From contig NW_014577061.1 in NCBI RefSeq assembly GCF_000485595.1, positions 1,307,340 to 1,334,338 of the forward strand: a stretch of DNA of 26,999 nucleotides, given 5' to 3'. A program made the translations under genes and the position numbers. Positions 10,195 to 18,804 of this stretch are shown piece after piece. This stretch comes from Priapulus caudatus. Its lineage: Eukaryota > Priapulida > Priapulimorpha > Priapulimorphida > Priapulidae. The notes under the pieces are model-generated. The model searched no databases and was not told the origin of the DNA. It saw only the letters and a list, made by a program, of their open reading frames with translations. Position 1 is the first letter of the stretch. Each line of letters opens with the position of its first letter.

Positions 10195-12160
10195 ATCTCC
10201 CCCTCTCTCTCTACTCTCTCACTCACTCACGCTCTCTCTTGTGCCGTTATAGGAAGCTCTGTATGAGGAGCAGAAGCTGGTCTGCGGTGAGGCCTTCCCT
10301 CCGCTCGCCTATGATCAGCTGAAGGACATGACCTTGCTCGAGCGCTGCATTAAGGAGACGCTGAGACTGCGGCCACCTCTGATGACCGTCATGAGGATGG
10401 TTCGCTCACCGCAGGTATCGACTCTCGCCGTAGCCCGTAGATGGCGCTGCAGTCGCACGGGGCTCAGCGATGGCTAAACCTTACCATCTTAACCTTATTT
10501 TATTATAATCCTGATCTTGTTGTCATCCTTATCTTTATCTTATTATTATCCTTATCCTTTTCTTATCCTTATCCTATCTTTATCTTATCCTTAGTTTTAT
10601 CACTATCCTTATCTTAGCCTTATCTTGATTTTATCAGCAGTGCAAATGTTTCTCAAGAGCTGTATCACGGATTCAAGTGACATTTAATTGTTGCAATCCT
10701 ACATTTTTTAATCGCAGATCTTCATATATATTGATGTTGGGATGTTTATGAGTTAATAGCTATTTGAGATAATATTAGTATAGCATACATGTCAACCCCT
10801 TCGGATGCCCACCTGTATAACCTTCTGGAAAAATCCATAAAATCCATAAGAAATCCTTAGGATCTACAAATCACAACAGAATGAGTTTAATATTAACAAT
10901 TTATTAACCGAGAGTCATCTCTGCAGTCTCTAGTCTGCATTCATTCACTGCAGCAACAGTAACCTTCCTTGAATTATCAAGATTGACCAATCATCATGGT
11001 TGGGTTCAAATGCAGCTCGGAAGTCGAACGAGGTTTCATTGCCGCGAGACTTCAGTTAAACATCCGGTTGATGCTCTTTGTTCTCTTTACATGTGTGCAC
11101 GTGTTCATGTGTTATTTTATCGTTCTCTAAACAAAACAGCACGCAATAAATTTTGAGCCAAGTTTGTTTATAATCCGTATGATTTTAGGTGTACGACCCC
11201 GTAAGCAATTTAAATGGGTGAAAATCCGTAAAACTTACGGACATTCCGTATAGGTTGACATGTATGGTATAGATGGCCCGGATGTGGATGACCTGTGCTT
11301 TTAGTAGTCATTGTTGCCTTGAGGAAATTTCAACATTTGTCACTGTTTGCTGCACTGCAGACGGTACTTGGATATACCATACCGCCAGGACACCAGATTT
11401 GTGTTTCACCTAGTGTGAATCACACACTCAACAGCACTTGGGGGGAGAGTGCGGAAGAGTTTGACCCAGACAGGTGAGTGAAGGAGGTAGTGTGGGCTGT
11501 GTGATTGGTGCTGTCTGCGCTGTCATCTCACGAAGTTGAAGAGTGCTTGCTGTTGTAAAGTGGTGCCGACGAATTGCACCATAATTGCTGTCAGCACGCT
11601 TGCACATACAGTGATATTGTAAATATGCGCTCATGGCGCCATCTACTGGCACTAATAGTCATTTTATAGTCGAAAGTGCTGTGTAGTCCATCCTATGCCG
11701 ATGGCTACCATACATTGGCTGAAAACACGGCTAGGAAATGTTTACAGTGTCTTTCTCTAGAGTTATTTTCTGTGTGATGGCTTACTGTCCTATTTCTCTA
11801 CCTAGAAACTTTCTCCTATTTTCTTCCTTTCATTGTGGCATGAATTGACTAGACTATGACGAGAAACCGTGACTGCTACTAGCATGAGAGCTTTACTGTT
11901 AAGCTGAACACTCTCATGTCAGATTTCTGGGAGTGTCCGCCACCACGATCAGCGAGAAGTTCGCCTACTTGCCGTTCGGTGCGGGGCGCCACCGTTGCAT
12001 CGGCGAATTCTTCGCCTACGTGCAGATCAAGGTCATCTGGTCGGTGCTGGTACGCACGTTCGAGTTTGAGCTGGCCGACGGCTACTTTCCTCCGGTCAAC
12101 TACCAGACGATGATCCACACGCCAACCGATCCAGTGATCCGGTACAGGCGACGCGTGTAG
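4630..12160 (+). CDS. CYP51: Sterol (lanosterol) 14-alpha-demethylase, complete ten-exon gene
   Basis: Exons 4630-4749, 6212-6316, 6833-7009, 7326-7452, 7907-8087, 8268-8384, 9275-9404, 10253-10414, 11361-11473 and 11923-12160 join with GT-AG borders and consistent phases to 489 residues (human CYP51A1 is about 509). CYP51 is an ER membrane P450 that removes the 14-alpha-methyl group of lanosterol in three oxidations, with electrons from P450 reductase. Visible landmarks: N-terminal membrane helix (about 14-32), [10 protein letters not shown], the B-C region [20 protein letters not shown] (114-133), I-helix [12 protein letters not shown] (296-307), ExxR at Glu354-Arg357, and the haem loop [10 protein letters not shown] with ligand Cys436. 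No key residue is missing and no frame is broken. Introns 1, 6, 7 and 8 carry small inverted-repeat transposons. The family is lost in insects and nematodes. Confidence 0.98.
4937..5207. mobile_element. MITE with telomere-like TTAGGG core, CYP51 intron 1
   Basis: Terminal inverted repeats at 4947-4989 and 5161-5203 match at 42 of 43 bases. The outermost bases (GCTGAGAG and complement of CTCTCCGC) also match apart from one base and a 6-bp insertion on the left. A 9-bp direct repeat GTAAGTGTA flanks both sides (4928-4936 and 5208-5216). A 9-bp target duplication is the known habit of Mutator-like (MULE) elements. The core at about 5034-5090 is (G/T)TTAGGG-like repeat. No coding capacity. Superfamily assignment is inference, and the left flank is somewhat repetitive. 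Confidence 0.8.
5034..5090 (+). repeat. Interstitial telomere-like repeat (TTAGGG variants)
   Basis: Runs of GGTTAGGG/GGATTAGGG/GGGTTCGG units lie inside the MITE at 4937-5207. The G runs could form a quadruplex. Confidence 0.9.
5275..5952. mobile_element. Non-autonomous TIR element, CYP51 intron 1
   Basis: Ends GTGAGCTTTCGTTTTGCACG... and its inverse are identical over about 25 bases (5275-5299 and 5928-5952), with TA on both outer sides. Subterminal ACGACGGTGAAAA and its inverse also occur. TA duplication fits Tc1/mariner-like MITEs. At 678 bp with only broken frames, it is non-autonomous. Confidence 0.75.
6212..6316 (+). CDS. CYP51: CYP51 exon 2
   Basis: 35 codons from [20 protein letters not shown] to TAYDK, donor GTTACC, phase 0. 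An alternative acceptor six bases downstream (exon from 6218) would drop two residues. Confidence 0.92.
6833..7009 (+). CDS. CYP51: CYP51 exon 3 (B-C substrate region)
   Basis: 59 codons from [11 protein letters not shown] to YDVPNQ, acceptor CTTCAG, donor GTATTC, phase 0. It holds the very conserved [20 protein letters not shown] block. Confidence 0.97.
7326..7452 (+). CDS. CYP51: CYP51 exon 4
   Basis: From [18 protein letters not shown] to HKGER plus one base; donor GTATGT, phase 1. It was too broken by phase to appear as a long open frame. Confidence 0.96.
7907..8087 (+). CDS. CYP51: CYP51 exon 5
   Basis: Completes Asp177, then [19 protein letters not shown] to [12 protein letters not shown] plus two bases; acceptor TCCTAG, donor GTAAGT. 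Confidence 0.97.
8268..8384 (+). CDS. CYP51: CYP51 exon 6
   Basis: [13 protein letters not shown] to [12 protein letters not shown] plus two bases; acceptor GGAAG, donor GTACGA. It matches the RRRDRAHREI to ILQTLLDATYK stretch of animal CYP51. Confidence 0.95.
8618..9112. mobile_element. Foldback/MITE element with 135-bp inverted repeats, CYP51 intron 6
   Basis: Arms 8618-8751 and 8979-9112 are inverted copies with only a handful of differences, beginning TTAAAGGCTCACAATGCGCA. TTAA (or TA) at both outer edges is a candidate target duplication; TTAA is the target of piggyBac-type elements. The core contains a second TGACGTCA palindrome (8838-8845). No coding frame. Confidence 0.8.
9275..9404 (+). 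CDS. CYP51: CYP51 exon 7 (I helix)
   Basis: Completes Lys276, then [20 protein letters not shown] and [15 protein letters not shown] to HVQ; acceptor GGCAG, donor GTGAAC, phase 0. Confidence 0.97.
9437..9681. mobile_element. Long near-perfect hairpin, CYP51 intron 7
   Basis: Starts ACTAGGTTGATAGC and ends with its inverse. The arms (about 105 bp each) are almost identical, with a perfect run across TTTTGCCTTAAGCGTAGCAG. A short (TA)n-rich loop (9545-9590) joins them. It is probably a MITE or foldback element. No clear target duplication. Confidence 0.75.
9966..10240 (+). repeat. (CT)n block directly before CYP51 exon 8
   Basis: About 275 bp of CT repeat with CTTTCT, TCACTC and CCCC variants, ending about 12 bases before the exon 8 acceptor. 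Leu/Ser-rich and Arg/Glu-rich frames here are compositional. Confidence 0.95.
10253..10414 (+). CDS. CYP51: CYP51 exon 8 (K helix, ExxR)
   Basis: 54 codons from [13 protein letters not shown] to MRMVRSPQ, including [11 protein letters not shown]; acceptor TTATAG, donor GTATCG, phase 0. It is preceded by about 280 bp of pyrimidine-rich repeat. Confidence 0.97.
10486..10640. repeat. Degenerate CTTAT/TTATC repeat, CYP51 intron 8
   Basis: Imperfect units such as TTATCCTTATC and TCTTATTATTATCC run for about 150 bp. Confidence 0.8.
10784..11266. mobile_element. Short-TIR element, CYP51 intron 8
   Basis: Ends are the exact 14-bp inverted repeat CATACATGTCAACC ... GGTTGACATGTATG, flanked on both sides by GTATAG (10778-10783 and 11267-11272) as a candidate target duplication. 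483 bp, no coding frame. Superfamily not assigned. Confidence 0.7.
11361..11473 (+). CDS. CYP51: CYP51 exon 9
   Basis: [20 protein letters not shown] to EEFDPD plus two bases of Arg411; acceptor CTGCAG, donor GTGAGT. Confidence 0.97.
11923..12160 (+). CDS. CYP51: CYP51 exon 10 (haem-binding loop, stop)
   Basis: Completes Arg411, then [19 protein letters not shown] and the haem loop with Cys436. It ends [16 protein letters not shown] and TAG. The acceptor is ATGTCAG. No clear AATAAA follows before the CT repeat and the N gap, so the 3' end is not defined. Confidence 0.98.
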
Positions 12161-12187
12161 GCACGCTGTGCATACGGCCAGGTGCTC

Positions 12188-12217
12188 TCTCTCTCTCTTT
12201 CCCTCTCCCTATCTCTG

Positions 12218-12279
<62 letters not shown>

Positions 12280-12332
12280 GCTCTCCCTCTCTGTCTATAT
12301 CTCTCTCGGTCTCTCTCTCCATTTCCCTCTCT
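12188..12332 (+). repeat. (CT)n microsatellite after CYP51, running into gap
   Basis: Pure CT for about 60 bp, then a mixed CT tract whose last part (TGTCTATATCTC...CCATTTCCCTCT) also occurs inverted near 14745-14795. Confidence 0.95.
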
Positions 12333-12357
12333 NNNNNNNNNNNNNNNNNNNNNNNNN
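12333..12357. other. Assembly gap (25 N)
   Basis: Twenty-five Ns. A fixed-size gap inside a microsatellite, so the true length is unknown. Confidence 1.
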
Positions 12358-12934
12358 ATCTCTTCAAACAACAAGCCTACAGGCTGCAATTGGCAATAGA
12401 GAAGCTGCACCCTGTAACCAATTAATTGCAGCAAAAAACTGGCCACCAACATCGCACAGCCACTGGCAGTGGCATACGTGGACATTGTAACATGACTGAC
12501 AGTACAGAAATGACATAAGCAAATTATACGATTTAAGGAATATACCACCTTCTTTAAGCCAGATTAGCTTTTGAAATTTCACTGGCACATTGTAACGCCT
12601 CATAGCATCCAGGCATGTATAGATTCTTACTATGCAAACGCCGGCAGTCAATTCTTCTAAACAGACAGTCCAACAAATTCCATGTTTAAGCCCTCCTCTT
12701 GAGTAGGGGGCAGGGGAGGGTTAGGGGGAGGGGTGGGGAAGGGGTGGGGAGGGGGTGGTAGAGGGGAAAGGGGAGGGTGAAGGGAGGGGGCTCTAAATAG
12801 CAAAGCAGTTCACATCCTTTGTAACAGTAACAAATCCATGTTTAACCCTGCCTCTCTTGAGGGTCAAAAGGTTATCCTGACACGCTTTACTCTTCGCATG
12901 TCAGCAGAAGGACATTTCATGGTCCATTTCAAGT
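12358..12934. other. Non-coding DNA downstream of CYP51, no gene recognised
   Basis: Nothing coding recognised. It contains the G-rich block 12703-12791. The motif CCATGTTTAA followed by CCCTCCTCTTGAG / CCCTGCCTCTCTTGAG occurs twice, near 12681 and 12837. Confidence 0.5.
12703..12791 (+). other. G-rich quadruplex-prone block
   Basis: More than a dozen runs of three to six G separated by one to five bases on the plus strand, so it meets the usual G-quadruplex pattern many times over. Confidence 0.85.
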
Positions 12935-13915
12935 AAGCCATAAAATGCTAGGGTCACCGCTGAAACAAAAAGTTTTTCAATCGCTCCGTCAGACCCCATG
13001 TCCTCAGAAAATGTCTAAAATCGGCCCTGTGCCCATTGACCTTTGACGCTGTGACCTCCAATTTAGGCACGTCATGCTTTTCCTACCATGATGCTATACA
13101 CCGACTATCACGAGCCTAGGTCGAGCCGTTTTAGATTTGTGCCTGCCGCCAATTATGCATTTCCCTCCTATACCTTAGTTTAAGGAGTGAATGTCGCCCT
13201 TCTTTTACAGCCTCTTGACGCATTTGACCTTTGACCCCGCAGCTTCGACAGCCCAACTCGTTTTGCCGAATCCCAACTGACGTCCCGAATATCGTGACCG
13301 TACGTCGAGCGCTGTTAAGATAATTGCTGCCCAACGTGTGACGCACGGACGGACGGCACGACGCACGGACGGTAACGGTACGATCAAGCCGATTCTACAA
13401 AGCTGCTCTGAACTATGTGCAGATGAGCTAATAAAAGCCATAAAAATGCTAGTGTCACCGCTGAACAAAAAGTTTTTCAATTCGCTCCGACAGACCATGT
13501 GCCTCAGAAAATGTCTACAATCTGCCCGTGCCTATGACCTTTGACCTGTGACCTCCAATCTCGGCACAGTGATGGCTTTCTAGAATTATGCTATACACAC
13601 GACTATGCACGAGGCCTTAGGTCGGCCATTTAGATTTGTTGCGCGATTCTGCATTTCCTCCCTATACCTTTAAGTTATAGGCAGGGAATGTTCTGCCTTC
13701 TTTTACACCTCTTCAACGCTTTGACTCTTTGACCCCAGGCTTCGACATCCAACTCGTTTTCGCGATTATCCCCCCCACGTTCCGAATATCGTGACCGCGT
13801 ATGTCGAGCCGTTTAGATCTTGTGCGAACTGTTGACGAATGGACGCGCGACGCACAGGACGCACGCGCATGCGATTCTACAAGCTGCATCTGACTATGTC
13901 AGATGAGCTAAAAAC
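12935..13915. repeat. Two tandem units of a ~500-bp repeat with DR1-like motifs
   Basis: Unit 1 (12935-13434) and unit 2 (13435 to about 13915) both start AAGCCATAAAA(A)TGCTAG and end CAGATGAGCTAA, and align along their length with many single-base indels. Each unit holds two diverged half-units marked by TGACCTTTGACC-like motifs (13037, 13225, 13535, about 13720), roughly 185 bp apart. No coding frame. Probably part of a dispersed or satellite family; I cannot name it. Confidence 0.85.
13535..13554 (-). promoter_or_regulatory. DR1 nuclear-receptor-like site plus third half-site
   Basis: TGACCTTTGACCT (13535-13547) is a perfect AGGTCA direct repeat with one-base spacing when read on the minus strand. 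A third TGACCT follows at 13549-13554. DR1 is the known site type for HNF4 and RXR/PPAR dimers. It sits in a repeat, so function is only a possibility. Confidence 0.35.
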
Positions 13916-14639
13916 AAACAATTCATCACCACTGTAACAATAATACTAAAGTAATAACACTATTCGGGTCATCTTGTAGCCAGCTTGCAAGACAAGTTAA
14001 TTTAGTGCATAATTTTAGTGACCACTGCCATCACCTTAGGCCACCACGACGTTAACATTTTGTGATAAAAACAAATTTTAAACTAGTTCTGTATCAGGCA
14101 TATAGACGTGTTACAGTTAGCACATATGCACAGGAATTTCGTAGGAATGTTGGTAAGTTTTATAATGTCATTTAAATATACTGTGATACAATCATTCTAA
14201 GTAATCATGTAGTATAAAATTCCATAGACCACGACATTGGGTTACCTAGGTCAATCGACTGTTCATTTTTGCAACATAGTGCACAGGGATGGGCCAGAAA
14301 TGAGTCAAGGGGTGCATTGTCAGCAACATCATAAATAGTTTAAAACTATCACAAGTCTAAAGTGTCACAACTTCTTCACAACACTTCGCTTCAATGTTTT
14401 AGATTTTGTGATAGCCACTAAATACTCATGATGTACTCTAACAGTACTCTTAACATTGACCATTTCTCATAGACTGTTAACAGAACTTTGTTTTGTACAG
14501 TAGCGACGAAATTTGCTAGGATTTTTTTTATTCGCGTAACTTTACAATATTTCTGTAAACGTCCAAAGAGAGAAATGTTCATAATAAGACTAGTTTTGTT
14601 TCTGACAAACAGGCCCTTGTTATGGATAATAGAGAAATG

Positions 14640-14900
14640 GAAAGTGAGAGAGTGAGAAAGAAAGAGAGCGAAAAAGAGAGCGGGAGAAAGGAGGAGAGAG
14701 ATAGACAGAGAGAGTGAGGGGAAAAGAGAGAGAGACCGAGAGAGAGGGAAATGGAGAGAAAGACCGAGACGAGATATAGACAGAGAGGGAGAGGCGCGAG
14801 AGGAGAGAGAGCGAGAGAGAGAGGGAGAGAGAGAGCGCGAAGGGAAGAGAGAGCAAGAGCGAGATAGCGAAAGAATGAGAGAGACAACGAGGGAGAGCGA
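14640..14900. repeat. (GA)n-rich block
   Basis: GA repeat with GGGAGA, GAAAGA and ATAGACAGAG variants. The segment near 14745-14795 is an inverted near-copy of the CT tract next to the N gap. Leu/Ser-rich minus-strand frames here are compositional. Confidence 0.93.
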
Positions 14901-15471
14901 ACGCGGCGATGGGAGGGTGCTCTTGATTCGTTTGCTAGTGAGTTTAGCATCAGAACACCTGCCGTCAGGTGAGCGCTGTCGCTCTGCGGCACTTGTTGTT
15001 ACGAAGCGTTGAATCTGATTCACACGTACAGAACTGCTTTATGTTGTAGTTGTATTTCATAATTTATTTCCTAATTACGAACATTTTAAAGCTTGCTTTG
15101 TGTGCAGTATTGGAAGAGAATATGACTGTAGGATTGCTCTTTTTCCTCATTGTGGGATATAGGAACGATTGATCAAGATATCAGCAGTTTTGTTTGCCAT
15201 TCTGCTGGAAAGGTATTATAATGTTGAGAGAATATTTATGAGCACATTAGCTCGTTTTATGTAATTGTAAAGAATATTTTTGAACAAATTATTTGACTTA
15301 TGAACAATAAATTGAGCACTAACAAATTTACCTGCAGTTCAATACAAATCAATCTAATGAAGTATCAGTATATTGTGTACTATAAAGGTGCTTTGTTTTA
15401 AAAAATGAACGTTTTATAATTATATAAATGTTTGACAAAAAATCATGTATAGTGACACTTTGACATAATAA

Positions 15472-15477
15472 TTTATT
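15472..15477 (-). terminator. Candidate polyadenylation signal of DKK3-like gene
   Basis: AATAAA on the minus strand about 375 bases after the stop codon, in AT-rich DNA. It is weakly supported because such hexamers are common there. Confidence 0.3.
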
Positions 15478-15851
15478 AATATTAAAATCATTTTCCCACA
15501 CATTTGCTTCATGATTGATCAGAAAACAATCCTGGATAAACCTATTCTTCCGACGCAAGTAATAAAAATGGAACTTACATAAATCGATATTGTCAGTATA
15601 CTGTCATTTCTCAGTGTTTATCCTAACAAGCCATCTACACTCAATCTATGCATCCGACTATCACTAGCATGATGTGTTTGACATTAAGATCACATTGGTA
15701 CAATATCGTTAACTAACTTGACACAGCGTTCGTATTTACATGAGATTACATAAAATAGATTGTCAATAATAACAAAAACTAAATGCTAAACGTAACAGCC
15801 GCGATATTTCTATGACGTCATGGTGCCGCGGTAGAGAGACGTCACGATCGT

Positions 15852-15915
15852 TCATATGCCTGGTACACACCGCATATCGTCGTAGTCCGTCCAGAACTTC
15901 CAATCAAATTCCTCT
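15852..15915 (-). CDS. DKK3-like: DKK3-like exon 4 (last cysteine, stop)
   Basis: 64 nt. Acceptor TTGCAG; completes Glu196, then EEFDWKFWTDYDDMRCVPGI and TGA. It supplies the tenth cysteine (Cys212), expected as the final bond of the colipase fold. Found by searching downstream for an in-phase acceptor; short, so less certain than exons 2 and 3. Confidence 0.75.
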
Positions 15916-16972
15916 CTGCAACGAAAAAATACATTATGGTTAGAACTACTAATTTTGATGATAGGTGAGACGATAATGCAATGTAATTTTCATTCCGTTA
16001 CTATAAACACAATAATTTCTAGCTTTTTGGTTTTAAACAAGTGACATTATTAATTGAGTCTGAGTTAATATGGTTAGCAAGACGACGATAAGCTGTTACA
16101 TGTTATGATGCATTTTATCATTAAATTAAATTACAATGTTAGGAAGTTAATCACAGATTGCTTCATAGCTGAGGCAGTAAGTGTATCATATGTACACAAG
16201 TTGATCGAGAACAATGTTATATGAGTTAGAGCAGGTATGTGGTTATAGGCACGAACACATGTGTGATTACAGCGTTACTTAGACGATGCCATTGTGTATC
16301 ATCACTGTCACGGCGCAACATGCAACGTTACACAGCGCAATGCATTAACAAAGCAAGTAGCAAAACACATACACGGGCATATAGTAGATTACAGATACAC
16401 ACATGCTTGTATAGGAGAGCAGATATACAAGAATGATTTTAGGTGTGCGGTAGATTATGAAACGTTATGAATGTAGATTATGAGTGGTTAATTACAGGTA
16501 TGTAGAAGGCACCGGGTGAAGGTGCGCGTGAGTATATGTGTATGAAAGATCACATGTACATGCATTTATGAGATTACAACAGACATATTCTTATATATTA
16601 TTATTATAGCTTACTCTCGTAGACGTCGTTGTGGCGTGTATCGACATATGAGACCCCGATCGCATGGGCACAGCTGGTTGAGGCTATAGTCTATGCCACC
16701 GTCCGGCACGAAGCACTTGTTACCGATCTGCAGCTTCGCCTTGCACACAAACTCTCCATGCTGCTTCGCGCAGCACTGACTATTGCCGCAGTCCTTGTCG
16801 TGTTTGCACCGGGCACCTGTAATGCAACGACGATATATGCGGGTGAGATTTCACACGGTCGGATCAGCTTATACGGAGTTGTTGTGACGTCACCTAGTGG
16901 CGATGACGTTCAGCGGCGTTCCACGGCCAAACAAACGATTTTTAAATACCACGGAACAACGTCACAAGGCGA

Positions 16973-17042
<70 letters not shown>

Positions 17043-18722
17043 TGTGTGTGTACGTGCGCGTGTGCGTGCGTTCGTGCGTGTGTATGTGTGTGCTCTCGAC
17101 TAAACCGACAGCAAATTGATTCGTGCGTCGATCCTTTCAAACGCATCATATAGCGACAACGCTGCGTCTGTCTGTCGGGCGCCTGATTTGCGGATAGCGA
17201 CGTCGTCTCCGGAAGAGAGACGACAGACGCGACGACATGCACTCTGCGTACAGTTAGCGAGCGCGCGCAGACTCATCACTTCTTTGCCCGCCTTTATTTG
17301 CGCGAGGCGCGAGTTCAAGTGGCTGGCCCAGCTCGCCGCTTGTCTGGCCGGCACGCCGTAACAAGGTGCGAGCGTACGTTTTGTCGTAAGAACAATGCTG
17401 TTTGTTAAGGGGTGGGCGAGTTGTACAACACGGCATCGGCGCCCATTTACGCCCCTATTCAGTGATCGTCACCTCGGCGGGTACGTAAACCTGACCATGA
17501 GAGGTGCACTGTCGGAGCACGCGCGATGCCACAGCGCTTCGCCCGCCACCTCTCCTGCACACCTCGTCGGCCGTTACTAATTGCAGCTCATTCTTAGAGC
17601 TGCGATACTTGTTTCTAAATACTCGGGTGTGGTTACTGAATCCAGCTGACATGTGCAGCTTTACACTTACGCGATTCTTTGACTCAACCGAACTGATCGT
17701 ATATCGGAAATAAACAACTCGAAGAATATACCACACAGAAAATACCACACATTTAAGCGCGGGAGTGTTTAAGAACAACGCAAGACTGAAAACCGCTAAC
17801 GTCGCCTCTCCTCGCAAAGCGATGGCAGTACTGATCAAGTACTAAATTATGTAATCCGTAACTAGTTACTTCCGTAGACTCAGATCGTAATATTGAATCT
17901 ATACCCATTAATTAATATTAATTTGTATCAGTTGTATCCAAATCATTAACATTCAGATACAGATGGATAGATCGTGGAATCTTACCGACGGTTCCGTGCT
18001 CGACGACCGGTCTGCATTTGCCAAACACGCACTCAAGGCCTTTCTCGCAGTTGCCGTCTCGGCGGCAGAGGCTGGCTTCGGCGCGGTGCACTTCACATGT
18101 ACCGTAGTGATGGTCGCAGAACTTGCCTTTTCCGCACGCCTTGTCGTTCTCACAGGGACGCTGCAACACAGATGATCAGTACAGCTTTCACGTAAGAATG
18201 TACAAAGAAGAAGTAGCGAATCTTTACGTAGCGTTGTAATACGGTACATCGTGTTAGCAGAAGAGAAAAAAAAGAAGAGGAAGAAGAAGAGCAAGGTACG
18301 GATGTAAGCGTAACCCATGCGTGGTGTGTTGTAAAATGTTTAACTTTAAAACCTTTTACATGAAACTTTGTGAATATGTGATTTGTATGCGTGCGCACAC
18401 GAGTGTTCGCGAGGAGGCGGGCGCCGGTGTGATTTGATAAGAAGGTACGTAGTTATTCGGAAGTCGGAACGTTAGATCGAATAGCTAGCTGACGGATGTG
18501 TGTTAATAGTAGCATGACGTGCGTCCTAGCTCAGAGCTCAGGGAAAATGCCGGAGGAAAATACCCTGTAGTTGGAGAAGGCTGGAATAATCTCAAGTAGG
18601 ACTCGCGCGAAATATATTGTCAAGAAGGATATATAAGGTCATATCCCAGTAAGTAAAACCATTTCAAATGAGTTAAGACGCCTAAACAGGCACTACACGC
18701 CAGTATCACACACACAAACACG

Positions 18723-18755
<33 letters not shown>

Positions 18756-18760
18756 GCGCA

Positions 18761-18804
<44 letters not shown>

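Larger units (their letters stand above)
13916..15851. other. AT-rich region between CYP51 and the DKK3-like gene
   Basis: No exon recognised on either strand apart from the (GA)n block. The left end of the DKK3-like 3' UTR must fall in its right part; a minus-strand AATAAA lies at 15472-15477. A TGACGTCA palindrome occurs near 15817-15824. Confidence 0.5.

Noticed and set aside
9936-10322. Leu/Ser-rich (plus) and Arg/Glu-rich (minus) open frames
   Set aside because: CT-repeat translations in CYP51 intron 7; only the last part overlaps real exon 8, in a different frame.
4937-11266. CRISPR-like or other repeat-spacer arrays
   Set aside because: Repeats are paired and inverted (transposon ends) or microsatellites; there is no regular repeat-spacer structure and the DNA is animal.
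14418-15023. 201-residue minus-strand open frame
   Set aside because: Most of it is GA repeat read as Leu/Ser. The N-terminal 40 residues resemble nothing I know.
16629-17153. 174-residue plus-strand open frame with a signal-like start
   Set aside because: Antisense to DKK3-like exon 3 and then GT repeat.
17953-18318. Open frames overlapping DKK3-like exon 2 in other frames and on the plus strand, and their A2 twins
   Set aside because: The cysteine-rich frame is the one that splices in phase with exons 1 and 3; the others are shadows.
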